Assembly (NCBI GenBank): GCA_018287875.1
Contig: JAGVVL010000008.1
Span: forward strand, 31,100-95,099
Reading direction: 5' to 3'
DNA length: 64,000 bases
Source of the DNA: Nigrospora sphaerica
Taxonomy: Eukaryota > Ascomycota > Sordariomycetes > Amphisphaeriales > Apiosporaceae
Shown: in pieces, positions 33,981 to 43,543 of the stretch
Numbering within the stretch: position 1 is the stretch's first letter
Layout of the letters: each line of letters opens with the position of its first letter
Translations under genes and position numbers: made by a program
The notes under the pieces: model-generated
What the model saw: only the letters and a program-made list of their open reading frames with translations
What the model was told of the DNA's origin: nothing
The model's database searches: none

Positions 33981-35209
33981 CTAGCGGATCAAGGACTGCA
34001 GGAAGTCGAAGCCCTCACGCTGCAGGTTCCACGTGGGCGAGCCGACTTGCATGCGGGCGGCGAAGGTGTGCTCCTCGCCGGGAATTTCGCGCATGTCGCA
34101 GACGACGCCGTGGTGGCGTAGGGCGGCGAGGAGGTCGCGGCTCAGGCGCGCGGGCACCATGGTGTCGGCGGCGCCGTGCACGATGAAGGTGGGCGGGAAG
34201 GCGGGGGTGATGTTGCGGAGGGGGTCGACGCGGTCCCAGGCGCGCGAGGGAAGACGGCCTCCAGGACGCGGCCGCGCGCGATCTGCGTCAGGGCGTAGGC
34301 CTGGCGCGGGTCCGTGAAGTCGGGCGGGCCCGGCGCTGCCTGGCCCTCGAGTGAGATGCCGCCCGTGATGGGCATGGGGCGCTCGTCGAACACGCGGGCC
34401 AACAGCGCGGGGTCGAGGTCCGCCGGCAGCTTAGCCACCAGGTGTGGCAGCTCCTCGCTCCAGAAGGGGTCGTCGAAGTGGCAGGGCCCGTACATGTCGT
34501 AGATGCCGGCGACTGGCCGCGGGACCTCGAACCCCTACCCGCGGGTCAGCCACCCGATACACGCACCTACAGCCATGCCAACCGCTCCCCAGAAAAAAGG
34601 GGGGGCAGGGGTCTTGCTTACCAGACAAAGGGCCAGCGTACCGCCCGACGAGGTGCCGAAGGCGAACACGTGGTAGAGGTCAAGACGCGGCCGCCGCTCA
34701 CCGGCCTCGACGATGGCGGCCTCGAGCCCGCCGTCATGGATCCAGGCCAGGAGGTCGCGGCAGTCCGAGACGGGGCCGGCGAGCAGGTCGACCTGGGGGC
34801 AGAGCCGGTGGTTTGGCGCCACCACGACCCAGCCCCGGGCCAGGCAGTCGCGCACCTGGTCCGGGTTGACCATCTTGGCGGACCCAAGCATGAAGGCGCC
34901 CCCGTGGATGTTGATCACTGGGATCCCCCGTTGTCTTAGCATGTCTCTCTTTTTTCGGGGCGGGGGCGGGGGCGGGGAACGCCGGCATACAGATCGGGGA
35001 GCGTGCCTCCGGGGCGCCCGCGGCGGGTCAGGCAGGTAGATGTCGACGTCAATGTCCTGCCCCTCCACCGTCTTGTAAACGGCGCGAAAGGGGAAGCGGG
35101 CGTCATGGTGTCGGCGGTCGAGGCTTTCCGGGGTAGGCGATGGCAGGTGGCGCAGCCTGCTGGCGAGGGGTTGCCAGGGAACGGTGGCACGCGGAATATA
35201 GGTACACAC
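33981..35209 (-). CDS. Alpha/beta hydrolase (hormone-sensitive-lipase-like esterase)
   Basis: A serine esterase fold of the Abhydrolase_3 type. Visible motifs: oxyanion-hole NIHGGAFMLGS, nucleophile elbow FAFGTSSGGTLAL (GTSSG), acid-region VHGAADTMVP and catalytic His in GEEHTF. An 87 bp intron at 34535-34621 (gtaagc...gctgac...gtag) joins CL to GFEVPRPVAGIYDMYG. One C/G-run base is missing near 34248-34250, where FPSRAWDRVDPLRNITPAF resumes in another frame. A proline-rich stretch before NIHGG may hide an additional intron. The start (MCTYIPRATVPW, 35209) is uncertain. It shares a divergent promoter with the cupin gene; in quercetin degradation an esterase cleaves the depside made by the dioxygenase, which would fit. 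Confidence 0.8.
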
Positions 35210-35588
35210 TGGTAGGCTCAGCCGAGGCCTCTCGGAGCCGCATGTACGACTAGTTCCGGGACTTTCGGTGGGGGATTTGTGGATCGGGAATTCCGATGGC
35301 GAGATTCAGCGGGACGGGAATTCCTCGCCATCGGTCGTGACCCCACCCTGCAGGCACATCCGAGTCGCGCATCCAAGTCAAGCTTGGCCTCGCCAAGGAA
35401 GAATGCGGGGACGTTGGGGTTGCCTATGAAAAGCGAGGGGCGACACATCGCCGGCTTTCTGCACAAGACCACGCACACAGACATACCGACACCCACACGT
35501 CACTCGGCCTCGATTCTTCGCCTCCCACTCTCCACCAGCATCCCAACCCCCTTTTCCAAGCCACCGCGGGTCTCGGTGCGCCGCTACG
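35210..35588. promoter_or_regulatory. Divergent promoter esterase / cupin with a CGG-N5-CCG site
   Basis: The perfect palindrome cgggaattccg is at 35285-35295, inside tcgggaattccga, with a near match (cgggaattcct) at about 35314-35324. This is the only gap between the two divergent starts. Confidence 0.5.
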
Positions 35589-36712
35589 ATGAGCCTTCCC
35601 GTAACGACGACGCCGCCGGCGGCGCGGACGTCCTACATCCTCGACCAGCTGGCCGGCGAGCGCGTGACGATCCCCGGCAGCAAGGGCGTCTTCCGCATCC
35701 TGGCTTCGTCCAAGCAGACCAATGGCGGCATCGCCGTCTTCACAAGCGGCGCCGTGCTGTCCGACGCGCCCGGCTTTCACTGGCACGAGGAGGCCCACGA
35801 CATCTTCCTCGTGACTAAGGGCTTCCTGAAGCTGTGGAACGGCGACAAGTGCCGGATCCTCGGCCCCGGCGACTTCGCCTACGTCCCGCCCGTAAAGCCA
35901 CCCCCTTGGCCCCCTCACCGAATGGTCCCCGTGCTCACGACATGACTCCAGAAAGTGATCCACAACCCGGAAATGCTGGGCCCGCACACCGAGACCTTTG
36001 GACTCGTGGCGCCGGGGGACTGGGTCGACTTCTTCCGTTACGTTGGCGAGGCGTACGCGGGCGTGCTCGTGCCCGCCGATGACAACCGTGACATCCGGGC
36101 GGGGCTGATGCAGAAGATGATGGCGGCCAAGGACCGCTTCGACGTGCACTTTGAGCGGAACTACCAGCCGGCGGCGGTGGGCGAGTGGGAGGCCGATGAG
36201 AACCAGCTCCCGGAGCCGGGCCGCCCCTTCTTCCTGCGGGCCAACACGGGCCCGCGCTGGCTGCTGGGTGGCCTCATGTCCCGGCCCTTCATCCTGGCCG
36301 CCCAGTGCGCCGGCAAGTTCGCCATCTCCAGCCTCGAGGCGTCCCGCGAGCACGCCCGCCCGCCGCTGGCGCGCTGGCTGACCTTCGCAGCCGTCGACCA
36401 CTGCCTCTGCGTGCAGGAGGGCCTGCTGCGCGTCCGTGTCCGCCGCTCCGGCGAGACGGGAGTCGAGGCCTGGGATGAGGTCCGCGAGGGCCAGACCGTC
36501 TTCCTCGCGGCCGGCGAGGCCTTCACCCTCGACTTCGCGAGCCGCTACGTCCGCGTCTGGTCCTTCACCAACGGCCGCGGGCTTGAGGAGTTGATCAAAG
36601 CCGCCGGGGCCCCTGCGAGAGCTTCATCCTGCCGGACGTACCGCCGGACTGGGAGGAAGCCAAGTTCTTGGAGGTTTGTAAGGCGATGGGTGTGGAGGTA
36701 GCAGATCTATGA
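35589..36712 (+). CDS. Bicupin dioxygenase, quercetin 2,3-dioxygenase-like
   Basis: Fungal quercetinase-like cupins open the flavonol C ring with O2, releasing CO and a depside. Exon 1 (35589-35891) has the metal-site motif FHWHEEAHDIFLVTKG (two His plus an acidic residue) and GDFAYVPP. A 60 bp intron (35892-35951) precedes KVIHNPEMLGPHTETFG, which supplies the third His. The second half is another cupin-like domain (RPFFLRANTGPRWLLGG, HCLCVQEGLLRVRV, EGQTVFLAAGEAFTLDF). One base is lacking at the C run 36610-36613; beyond it the frame continues ESFILPDVPPDWEEAKF to TGA 36710-36712, with AATAAA overlapping the stop. The acidic ligand is Asp where quercetinase has Glu, so the substrate remains uncertain. 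Confidence 0.8.
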
Positions 36713-37341
36713 ATAAAAGCCCGTGGCTGCTGATATTGTACAAGTGAATTATGTTTGGCTTGAACGCTAGATTCGTAACAGTGAACTGTTGACGGCATTC
36801 AATTACTCGATGAGCCTCTCCAACTGTACGCGGCAAGACCTTATCATGACTACCAACCACACGGCTCGCATCTGTGCTGCACGTCTTTTCCCCGGTCGGG
36901 ATAGCGAACTCGGCCGTGTGATGCGCTGTGGCGGTGAGCAGGAGAGCCACACCACGCTTTAGCTCCTTCTACCAATCTGCTACACCCACTTCAGTTGAAT
37001 CATGATCCCGTGGCGTTGGCTATGTGATTTACTTCCGGGCGAAGTACGAGGCCACATTCCCGAGGGCGGTTGCTACGAGGAGTACAGGTACGCGAAGGGA
37101 GGATAGCAGTGGTGATAGATAGTGCGGCCTTGTTCGGCGCGACATATTTACACATGGAGGCAAAGGGGGCCAAACTGTCAAAATCGTGCAACTAAGTTCG
37201 AGGACCCCCATTTGGCCCCCCCACATTTGGCCCCCTAAAATATTCACCGCCATCCCAGCCACCCAAATTAATATCTTCTATTTCTTCGCCAATTTTACTT
37301 CGAATTAGCTATAATCTGACTTAGAAGTGTAACAAATAAAG
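36713..37341. other. Intergenic with diverged repeat and transposon flank
   Basis: 36835-36944 is the partner of the repeat at 4190-4300 (inverted). Around 37164-37235 several ggccaaa/tttggcc blocks in both orientations precede the pogo-like transposase and could be remnants of its terminal repeat. No gene seen. Confidence 0.4.
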
Positions 37342-38532
37342 ATGAAGCCATATAACGAACAAGATCTACAAGGTGCTCTCGATGCCGTCGCTAGTGGAGC
37401 TTCAATCCATCAATTCGCTCAAGAATATGGGATACCAAGGTCGACACTTCGGAACCGAATTAAAGGGCATCAACGCAGGTCAGAAGCCTTCGCATACCAG
37501 CAGAGGCTTAGACCAGTCCAGGAAGAGCTACTTACGACTTGGATCCTAACCCAAGCTGCCCTAGGGCTTCCACCTTCACACGCCCAAGTTAAGGAGTTCG
37601 CCGAACGTATCCTCCGGGCTCAAGGCGACAGCGAACCACTCGGAAAGAGGTGGCTACAGGTCTTCCTACGCAGGAACCCAGCTATACAGGTCCAGAAAAG
37701 CCGGTCTATCGACTCGCAGCGTGTTAATGGTGCCTCAGTCGAGGTAATTCGCTCATGGTTCCGATATCTTCAGCTACCGGAGATCCAGAAGGTGAAGCCG
37801 GCTAACCGCTACAACATGGATAAAGCAGGACTCCTAGAAGGTGCTGGATCGAACGGTCTAGTACTTGGAGGTTCAGAAAAATGCTCAGTCCGAAAGAAAC
37901 AGCCTGGTTCTTGTACTTGGACCTCCTTCGTTGAATGCATCTCCGCTCAAGGCCATGCCCTTCCCCCTTAGTCATTTTTAAGGGCAAGACAGTTCAACAG
38001 CAATGGTTTCCGCTCGATTTAAGCCAGTTCAAAGGCTGGCAGTTCACTGTAATTGAAAACGGATGGATTACAGACCAAACAGCGCTCGAGTAGCTCGAGA
38101 AAGTCTTTATCCCGAATACCGCCCCCAAGGACCCTTCCGAGCACCGCCTACTCGTTATGGACGGCCATGGCAGCCACACAACCACTGATTTTATGTTCCA
38201 ATGCTTCTCGCATAGGATATATCTTCTTTTCTTGCCTCCTCATACCTCTCACGTCCTTCAACCTCTCGATCCAGCCGTTTTCAGTTCTTTAAAATCGGCG
38301 TACCGGAAAGAGCTCGGATTTCTAACTCAATTAACGGACTCAACGGTAGTTGGCAAGCGAAATTTCCTTGCCTGCTATCAGAAGGCTCGTTTAGCCGGGC
38401 TTACTAGCCAGAATATCCGGAATGGGTGGAAAGCAGCCGGTCTTTGGCCGGTGAGTATAGCGAAGCTGCTTCTAAACCGGAATCTGATTCAAAATACACA
38501 CCAAACAACACCCGATACAACATGGCCTAAAT
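37342..38532 (+). pseudogene. pogo/Fot-like (Tc1-mariner, DDE_1) transposase, lightly broken
   Basis: The N-terminus is a Psq-type HTH (YNEQDLQGALDAVASG, EYGIPRSTLRNRIKG), followed by a CENP-B-like HTH (PPSHAQVKEFAERIL, RWLQVFLRRNP) and DDE_1 catalytic blocks: YNMDKAGLLEG, LLVMDGHGSHTTTDF and LPPHTSHVLQPLDPAVF, each with its Asp. The frame breaks at the C run 37963-37967 (one base short), and a TAG near 38092 replaces an expected Gln. Two LINE-A derived insertions follow at its 3' end, so the downstream terminal repeat is not identifiable. Confidence 0.8.
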
Positions 38533-38568
38533 AGGTCGCTAGGTGTAAGAATAATAATAATAATAATA
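38521..38568 (+). mobile_element. Minimal 5'-truncated LINE-A insertion (48 bp) with 13 bp TSD
   Basis: Only the last ~30 bases of LINE-A (ataggtcgctaggtgtaaga) plus an (AAT)n tail are present. Flanked by perfect copies of acacccgatacaa at 38508-38520 and 38569-38581. It sits at the end of the pogo-like transposase ORF. Confidence 0.85.
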
Positions 38569-39019
38569 ACACCCGATACAATCGAAAAACATTTTCGAAA
38601 CCGACCCCACACAGCGATAACTTCGCAACCACGACTCTATAAGCTACCAGATAGCCCGGAAACTGTTCCTAGGGCTTCATTTAGCCTAGAAATGGTCGAT
38701 TCACCACCCTCGAGGCAAAGCGCGGGTGGTGGGAGCCGCCATAGGCCCGCCCCACCCCCGAGCCGTCACCTCCGGACTCAAGAACACCATCGCCAAGCAG
38801 CAACACGGCACCCGGACGCAGTCCAGAGGCCATTCGCAGCACCGTAAACAGCCTCAGACGCTTCTTAGCTGGTGATTCCGACGTTGCGACCTTGGTCGCA
38901 GCTGTACAAGCCGCCATCCCGGTCCTAGAGGCGGCAGCTAAGGAACCAGATAGCCAGACTAGCATCGAGAGACGCATCGATGCCATCGAGAACACGCTTC
39001 AGGCTATCCATAAGGATAT

Positions 39020-39218
39020 TGTCGCACTGAAGGAGGCGTGGGAAGCGAAAGGTTCAAGGTTATCCATTAGAAAGGACAAAAGAAAGTGCCAGAGATGGCA
39101 GACTATATACTCGTAGCTGGGGACCGCTCCCCACATGCTCCATAGGACCTACTGCAGGTACCAGTAGCTCCTCACGTGGTCTCAGGGGCGAAACTAGTGA
39201 TAGCCTCATATTGCCACA
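39020..39218 (+). repeat. Small solo LTR S3 (199 bp) with TSD GATAT
   Basis: Begins TGTCGCAC, ends TTGCCACA, and is flanked by GATAT at 39015-39019 and 39219-39223. The empty site is seen in LINE-A copy 1 (ataaggatatcaaggcc, near 7960-7972). Homologous to S2 at 13925-14112. Confidence 0.9.
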
Positions 39219-39410
39219 GATATCAAGGCCCCTAAAACATACGCTGCTACTGCCACCGCCATAACCGCCGCTCCCTCACATAGAACCCCTCAGATAGCTA
39301 AGGTGCTTCCTCCCCGTCAGGAACGAGAGATCACCGTCAAGGCCACAGAGACAGAAGGACGCACCTACGCAGAGATCGTTCGCAAGGTTAACGCCGCCGC
39401 AGGAGAGAGG

Positions 39411-39954
39411 TGTTACGACCCCAAGAACCTAAGCCAAGAAAAGTGGCTAGGGCAACGCACCAGCCACTCTAGCATCCCACCAGCCACGAAGGGACCAGTC
39501 AAGGGAATGTCCCCAGGAACAAACAGAGGAACAACACCAAAGGAAAAGACAGTTCCGGATTGGGAACCAGGGGTCACGTGACGCAATATGAGCGATATGT
39601 GGTCACCAAACATATTCCACATATCGACCCCTGTCGCTTACCCATCCGATATGTTAGGATATGTGGGATCACAACATATCCAACATATCCAAGTGAGGGA
39701 ATGACTTGGTATATAAGTCAGAAAGGATTTCCTAGTTAAACAGTCATTACCTCAGTGATCTATCTAAGCATCTATCTCGCCTATAGATGGGAGTAATCTC
39801 CTAACGACCTATTGTGAAGTTCAGACCAGCTACCCAGTCAAGCACCCTCGGTTATCAGTTACCCTACGACCAGTGTTCAAGCTAGACAGACGCTCTCTGT
39901 CCCTGATTGTACAAACTCTACGTCACGCAGTACTTGGGTATAGCGTTCGTTACA
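39411..39954 (+). repeat. Solo LTR L1 (544 bp) with TSD AGAGG
   Basis: Begins TGTTACGACCCC and ends CGTTACA, with AGAGG at 39406-39410 and 39955-39959; the empty site is visible in LINE-A copy 1 near 8146-8152. It contains a TATA element in gacttggtatataagtc, a ggtcacgtga box and several GGATAT/ATATCC inverted blocks. Related copies are at 46831-47174 and 47820-48365. Confidence 0.9.
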
Positions 39955-40797
39955 AGAGGCAGCAGTAGCAGCACGCAAACTCCCTAGCGGAGACTACGCC
40001 ATCACATGCAAGACAGCGGCGGAGAAACAAGCCCTAGAAGCCGACCTAGACTGGACCGCCGAGGCCTTCGGGGAGAGTGCCTCCATCCAGAAGAGAAAGA
40101 TCCTAGTAGTGGCCCACGGTATCAACAAGGAAGCCATAGAGGTGAGCCAGGGGCAGCTAGGAGCCCAACTCCGAAACCAGCCCGGCGGCCCCATCGATGT
40201 CCTAGAAGCGAAGCTCCCTCGCAACGCCAAGACGTCGTCTAGGAAGGTCACAACTCTATATATCGCAGTCGCCACGGTCCAACAAGCAGAACAACTATGC
40301 CGAGACGGCCTCATCTGGCAGTATGGCTATTATCCATGCGAGCCTTTCGCTGAAGGAGCGCAGCTTAAGCAGTGTTACCGCTGCTATCGATATGGACACA
40401 TTGCCCGAGTCTGCCGCCACGCACGACGATGCGGGCTCTGCTCCTCGATTAAACACGAGGAAAAAGAATGCCCAGAAACGGAGAATCAGAGCCGATATTG
40501 CTGTCCAGCATGCCGAGGACCACACACTGCGTGGTCTAAGGAGTGTCCAGTCCGCCAAGAGCAGGTCCAGATCGCTAAGGCTGCTTATGTCACGAGACCG
40601 AAGGGATTCGCACTGCCCTCACAAGAACCCCTTAAGCCAGCAGCCGAAGATTGGCAGACAGTACAGCCGCGGAAGGGTCGAGCAACCAGCTGCCGTACTA
40701 GAAGCACTGGCAGAGCCCGCAGCAGAGCCCACGAAGAGACAGACGACATGGACATCGAAACGCCGGAGTCAACACTGGATAGCATCCACGCTCGACC

Positions 40798-42596
40798 ATG
40801 ACAGCGCTAAGGATCCTACACTGGAACACGCAGAAAAGCAAGAAAGCACAGATCCCGGTAGTCGATGCCATCTCCGAAGAGTACGACGTCCTAGCTATCC
40901 AAGAGCCCTGGCGAAACCCACATATACCGACCACCTACTGCCCGAGATCCTCTCCGTACTACCTCATATACGCTGCTAAGGGAGGCAGAGCATGCATTTA
41001 CATCAACAAGAAGTACTCCCCAACGCAGTGGACATACAAGGCGCAGCCAGATAAGTGTCGTATCACAATCCAACTACCAGACGGTCCTATAACGGTTGTC
41101 TGCATATACTCGCCTCCCCTGGGTCCACCAGCAGATCGGACCTGCCCGCTATCGAAGCCCTCTATGCCGAACCCCAGCTAAGACGAACAGTCATCGTGGG
41201 AAACTTCAACGTCCACCACCCCGTCTGGGGAGGATACAACGTCCGACCCCATAATGCAGCTAACAAGCTGCTCCATCTAACAGAATCCTGGAGACTCCAG
41301 CTGATCACCCCCTGTAACACCGACATGGACTCGAAGAGGGTGCATGGACTCCACGATCGACTTAGCGTGGGTCACGGACGATCTCCGAGCTGCCTACGAC
41401 GGGTATGCCCCATTTGCTGGATCCGATCACCTCCCTAGGTGATACGCGTGGCTGGACCCCGTACAGACCGTCAAGACAGGCCACGACGCAGCTGGAAAAC
41501 AGCTGACTATAACCAGGCGAAGGCAGAGGCGGCACACCTACCACAGCCAGGGCGACTCGAGACACCAGAAGAAATCGATAGCTACACCGAAACATTAACT
41601 AAGGAATTAACTCGGATAGCCGACCTAGTTGCCCCCTCCGCTACTCTAAAGGGAGAGGTAAAGCCTGGTGGAACCGCGAGACAGAAGAAGCTATAGAAAA
41701 GGAGCGACGAGCCCAGCGGACATGGCTTTCCGATAGGACGGACGCAGCTTGGCGAGCCCTCCGTCAGTCAACTCTCTTAAAGAAGAAAGCAATCCGAGAA
41801 GCCAAGACGGCGTCCTGGATACATATGCTCCACGAGGCGTCTAGCCAGCCAGCTGGCGTCTGGAATATTGCGAGATGGGCAAGAACGGAAGGAGCAGCAC
41901 CGCCGTTACCCCCGGCAGTCCCTACACTCTACACACCGCGTGGCGAAGCAACGACCCATAAGGAGAAAACAGAGGCCTTCCGTGAGAGGTTCTATCCACT
42001 CCCTAAGGCTACGTACACTGGCCTCCGAACAACGAACCGGCTCGCAGCGCCTCTCAATATAGACGGCAAGGTGACAGCAGAACAAGTCCAAGACGTCCTT
42101 ACCAAGGCAGGCCAGTGGAAAGCACCTGGACCAGACCAGCTTCCGAACGGATTCCTTAAACGCCTAGGAAAGCCCTCTTCCAGGCCTTGGCCTCCCTAGC
42201 GGAAGCGTGCTGGCATATAGGATACTATCCAAGAGCGTTCCGCAAAGCAGTCACCGTTATTCTCCGGAAGCCAGGAAAGCAGCCAAACGAGTACCACCAA
42301 GCCGGCGGATGGAGACCTATCGCGCTGCTTAACACTATAGGGAAAGCGATCGAGAGCCTACTAGCGCAACGGCTAGCTAGCTTTGCCGAAGAGAATGGAC
42401 TGCTCCCGGACGAACAGATGGGCAACCGGAAAGGCCGCTCTACGGAAACGGCCTTGCGGTTACTAACGGACCTAGTCCGCACAGCCTGGAAACATGGAGG
42501 CGCAGCAACTCTTCTATCGCTGGATATCTCAGGCGCTTTCGACTCCGTCGAACATGGAAGGCTCCTCGCTAACCTGCGAGCGCTGAGGGTCCCTCG
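40798..42596 (+). pseudogene. LINE-A copy 2 ORF2, partial
   Basis: Endonuclease motifs match copy 1 (LRILHWNTQKSKK, IQEPW) but with frame changes near 41135, 41335 (shared with copy 1) and 41635. The reverse transcriptase begins (WRPIALLNTIGKAIESLLAQ, GAFDSVEHGRLL) and is cut before the catalytic FADD block. It cannot supply activity. Confidence 0.8.
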
Positions 42597-43543
42597 AATC
42601 ACACCTCGGAATGATGAAGTCACAAATACGAGGCCGAAACACGGTCATATCCACCGGCTTTACTGAATCCATGCTTTAAAGCCCAGGTGGCGGTGGTTCG
42701 CACAATCTCCAGAGGCAGATGCCTAACACAAGGCAACCATAGTCATGCTTCTTCATCTCCTGTCCGAAACCTTGCTTACCTTCATCCCCTCGTGAGCCTT
42801 CAAACACTCCAAACGACCCACCCCTGAATTTGCGGTCATAAGGAGATGAGGATAGGAGGACCGTGCTAACACGCTAGATCTATTTTCTGGGAGACGAACA
42901 CTCCTGCGGCCACTCCTAATTTCACGCCTAAAACCTGTGCTTGAAGTACTCAGCTCGCACGCTGCGCTCTTATTCTGGCGGTCTGTATATAATTATATAC
43001 GCTTAGCTTGAAGCCATCAGAAGGCTTGCGCCAGAGGACTCTGCGTCAGTCGGGCCTTAGTTGGTGAAGGCTAACAAGGACGGCCAACAGCAAGCCAGGG
43101 TATTACTTCACACGAGGCTCCCTGCCATCCGGCTGTGATAGGATTTTTGTGTGCATTAGTTTAGTTGCCTTATAGTTGCCTTATGGTTGCCTTATGCGGT
43201 TGATCTGGTAACCTTTTTGGAATGGACGATTCATAGAGAACATGTTCACGTAGTGCACGCGTCTCGAAATGTAGGTATTAAAGAGAGCCCACCTACGTAG
43301 CCTAGAACCTCTAATCAGACACCGAAGAAGCACACCAACCGGAAACCATTAAACCCCTTTCTGGCTCTCGAATCTGCACCAGAGTTGCTAGGGTGCACAG
43401 TTACCTCTGCAGACTCCTTGTGACCAGGTTGACAAGACCGAAGTTGATCCCGGTATCTCGAAACGACAACAGGAACCACCGAGCAGCTTAGCATTATGTA
43501 TGTTTGTTTCCTTAGCTGGAAGGTCTCTTCTTTAACTTTCGTC
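42597..43543. other. Intergenic, no gene seen
   Basis: Starts at the LINE-A breakpoint. Contains a short tandem repeat of ttgccttat units near 43160-43200. The right part is the presumed promoter of the Est1-type gene. Confidence 0.4.

Larger units (their letters stand above)
38692..40801 (+). pseudogene. LINE-A copy 2 ORF1 interrupted by two solo LTRs
   Basis: The ATG corresponds to copy 1 position 7637. Coding sequence is interrupted at 39020-39218 and 39411-39954 by LTRs with GATAT and AGAGG target copies. The remaining pieces match copy 1 closely, including the zinc knuckles CYRCYRYGHIARVC and CCPACRGPHTAWSKEC. The same C-run frame shift as in copy 1 is present near 38758. It ends TGA at 40801, overlapping the ORF2 ATG at 40798. 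Confidence 0.85.
38591..42596 (+). mobile_element. LINE-A copy 2, 3'-truncated and invaded by two solo LTRs
   Basis: Very similar to copy 1 from its 5' end through the reverse transcriptase block GAFDSVEHGRLLANLRALRV, where similarity stops abruptly (compare copy 1 near 10803). Solo LTRs are inserted at 39020-39218 and 39411-39954. The missing 3' third cannot be explained by normal 5' truncation, so a deletion or recombination is implied. Confidence 0.9.

Noticed and set aside
34442..35039. Plus-strand ORFs opposite the esterase
   Set aside because: Shadow frames; HGGAF, GTSSG and GEEHTF motifs are on the minus strand.
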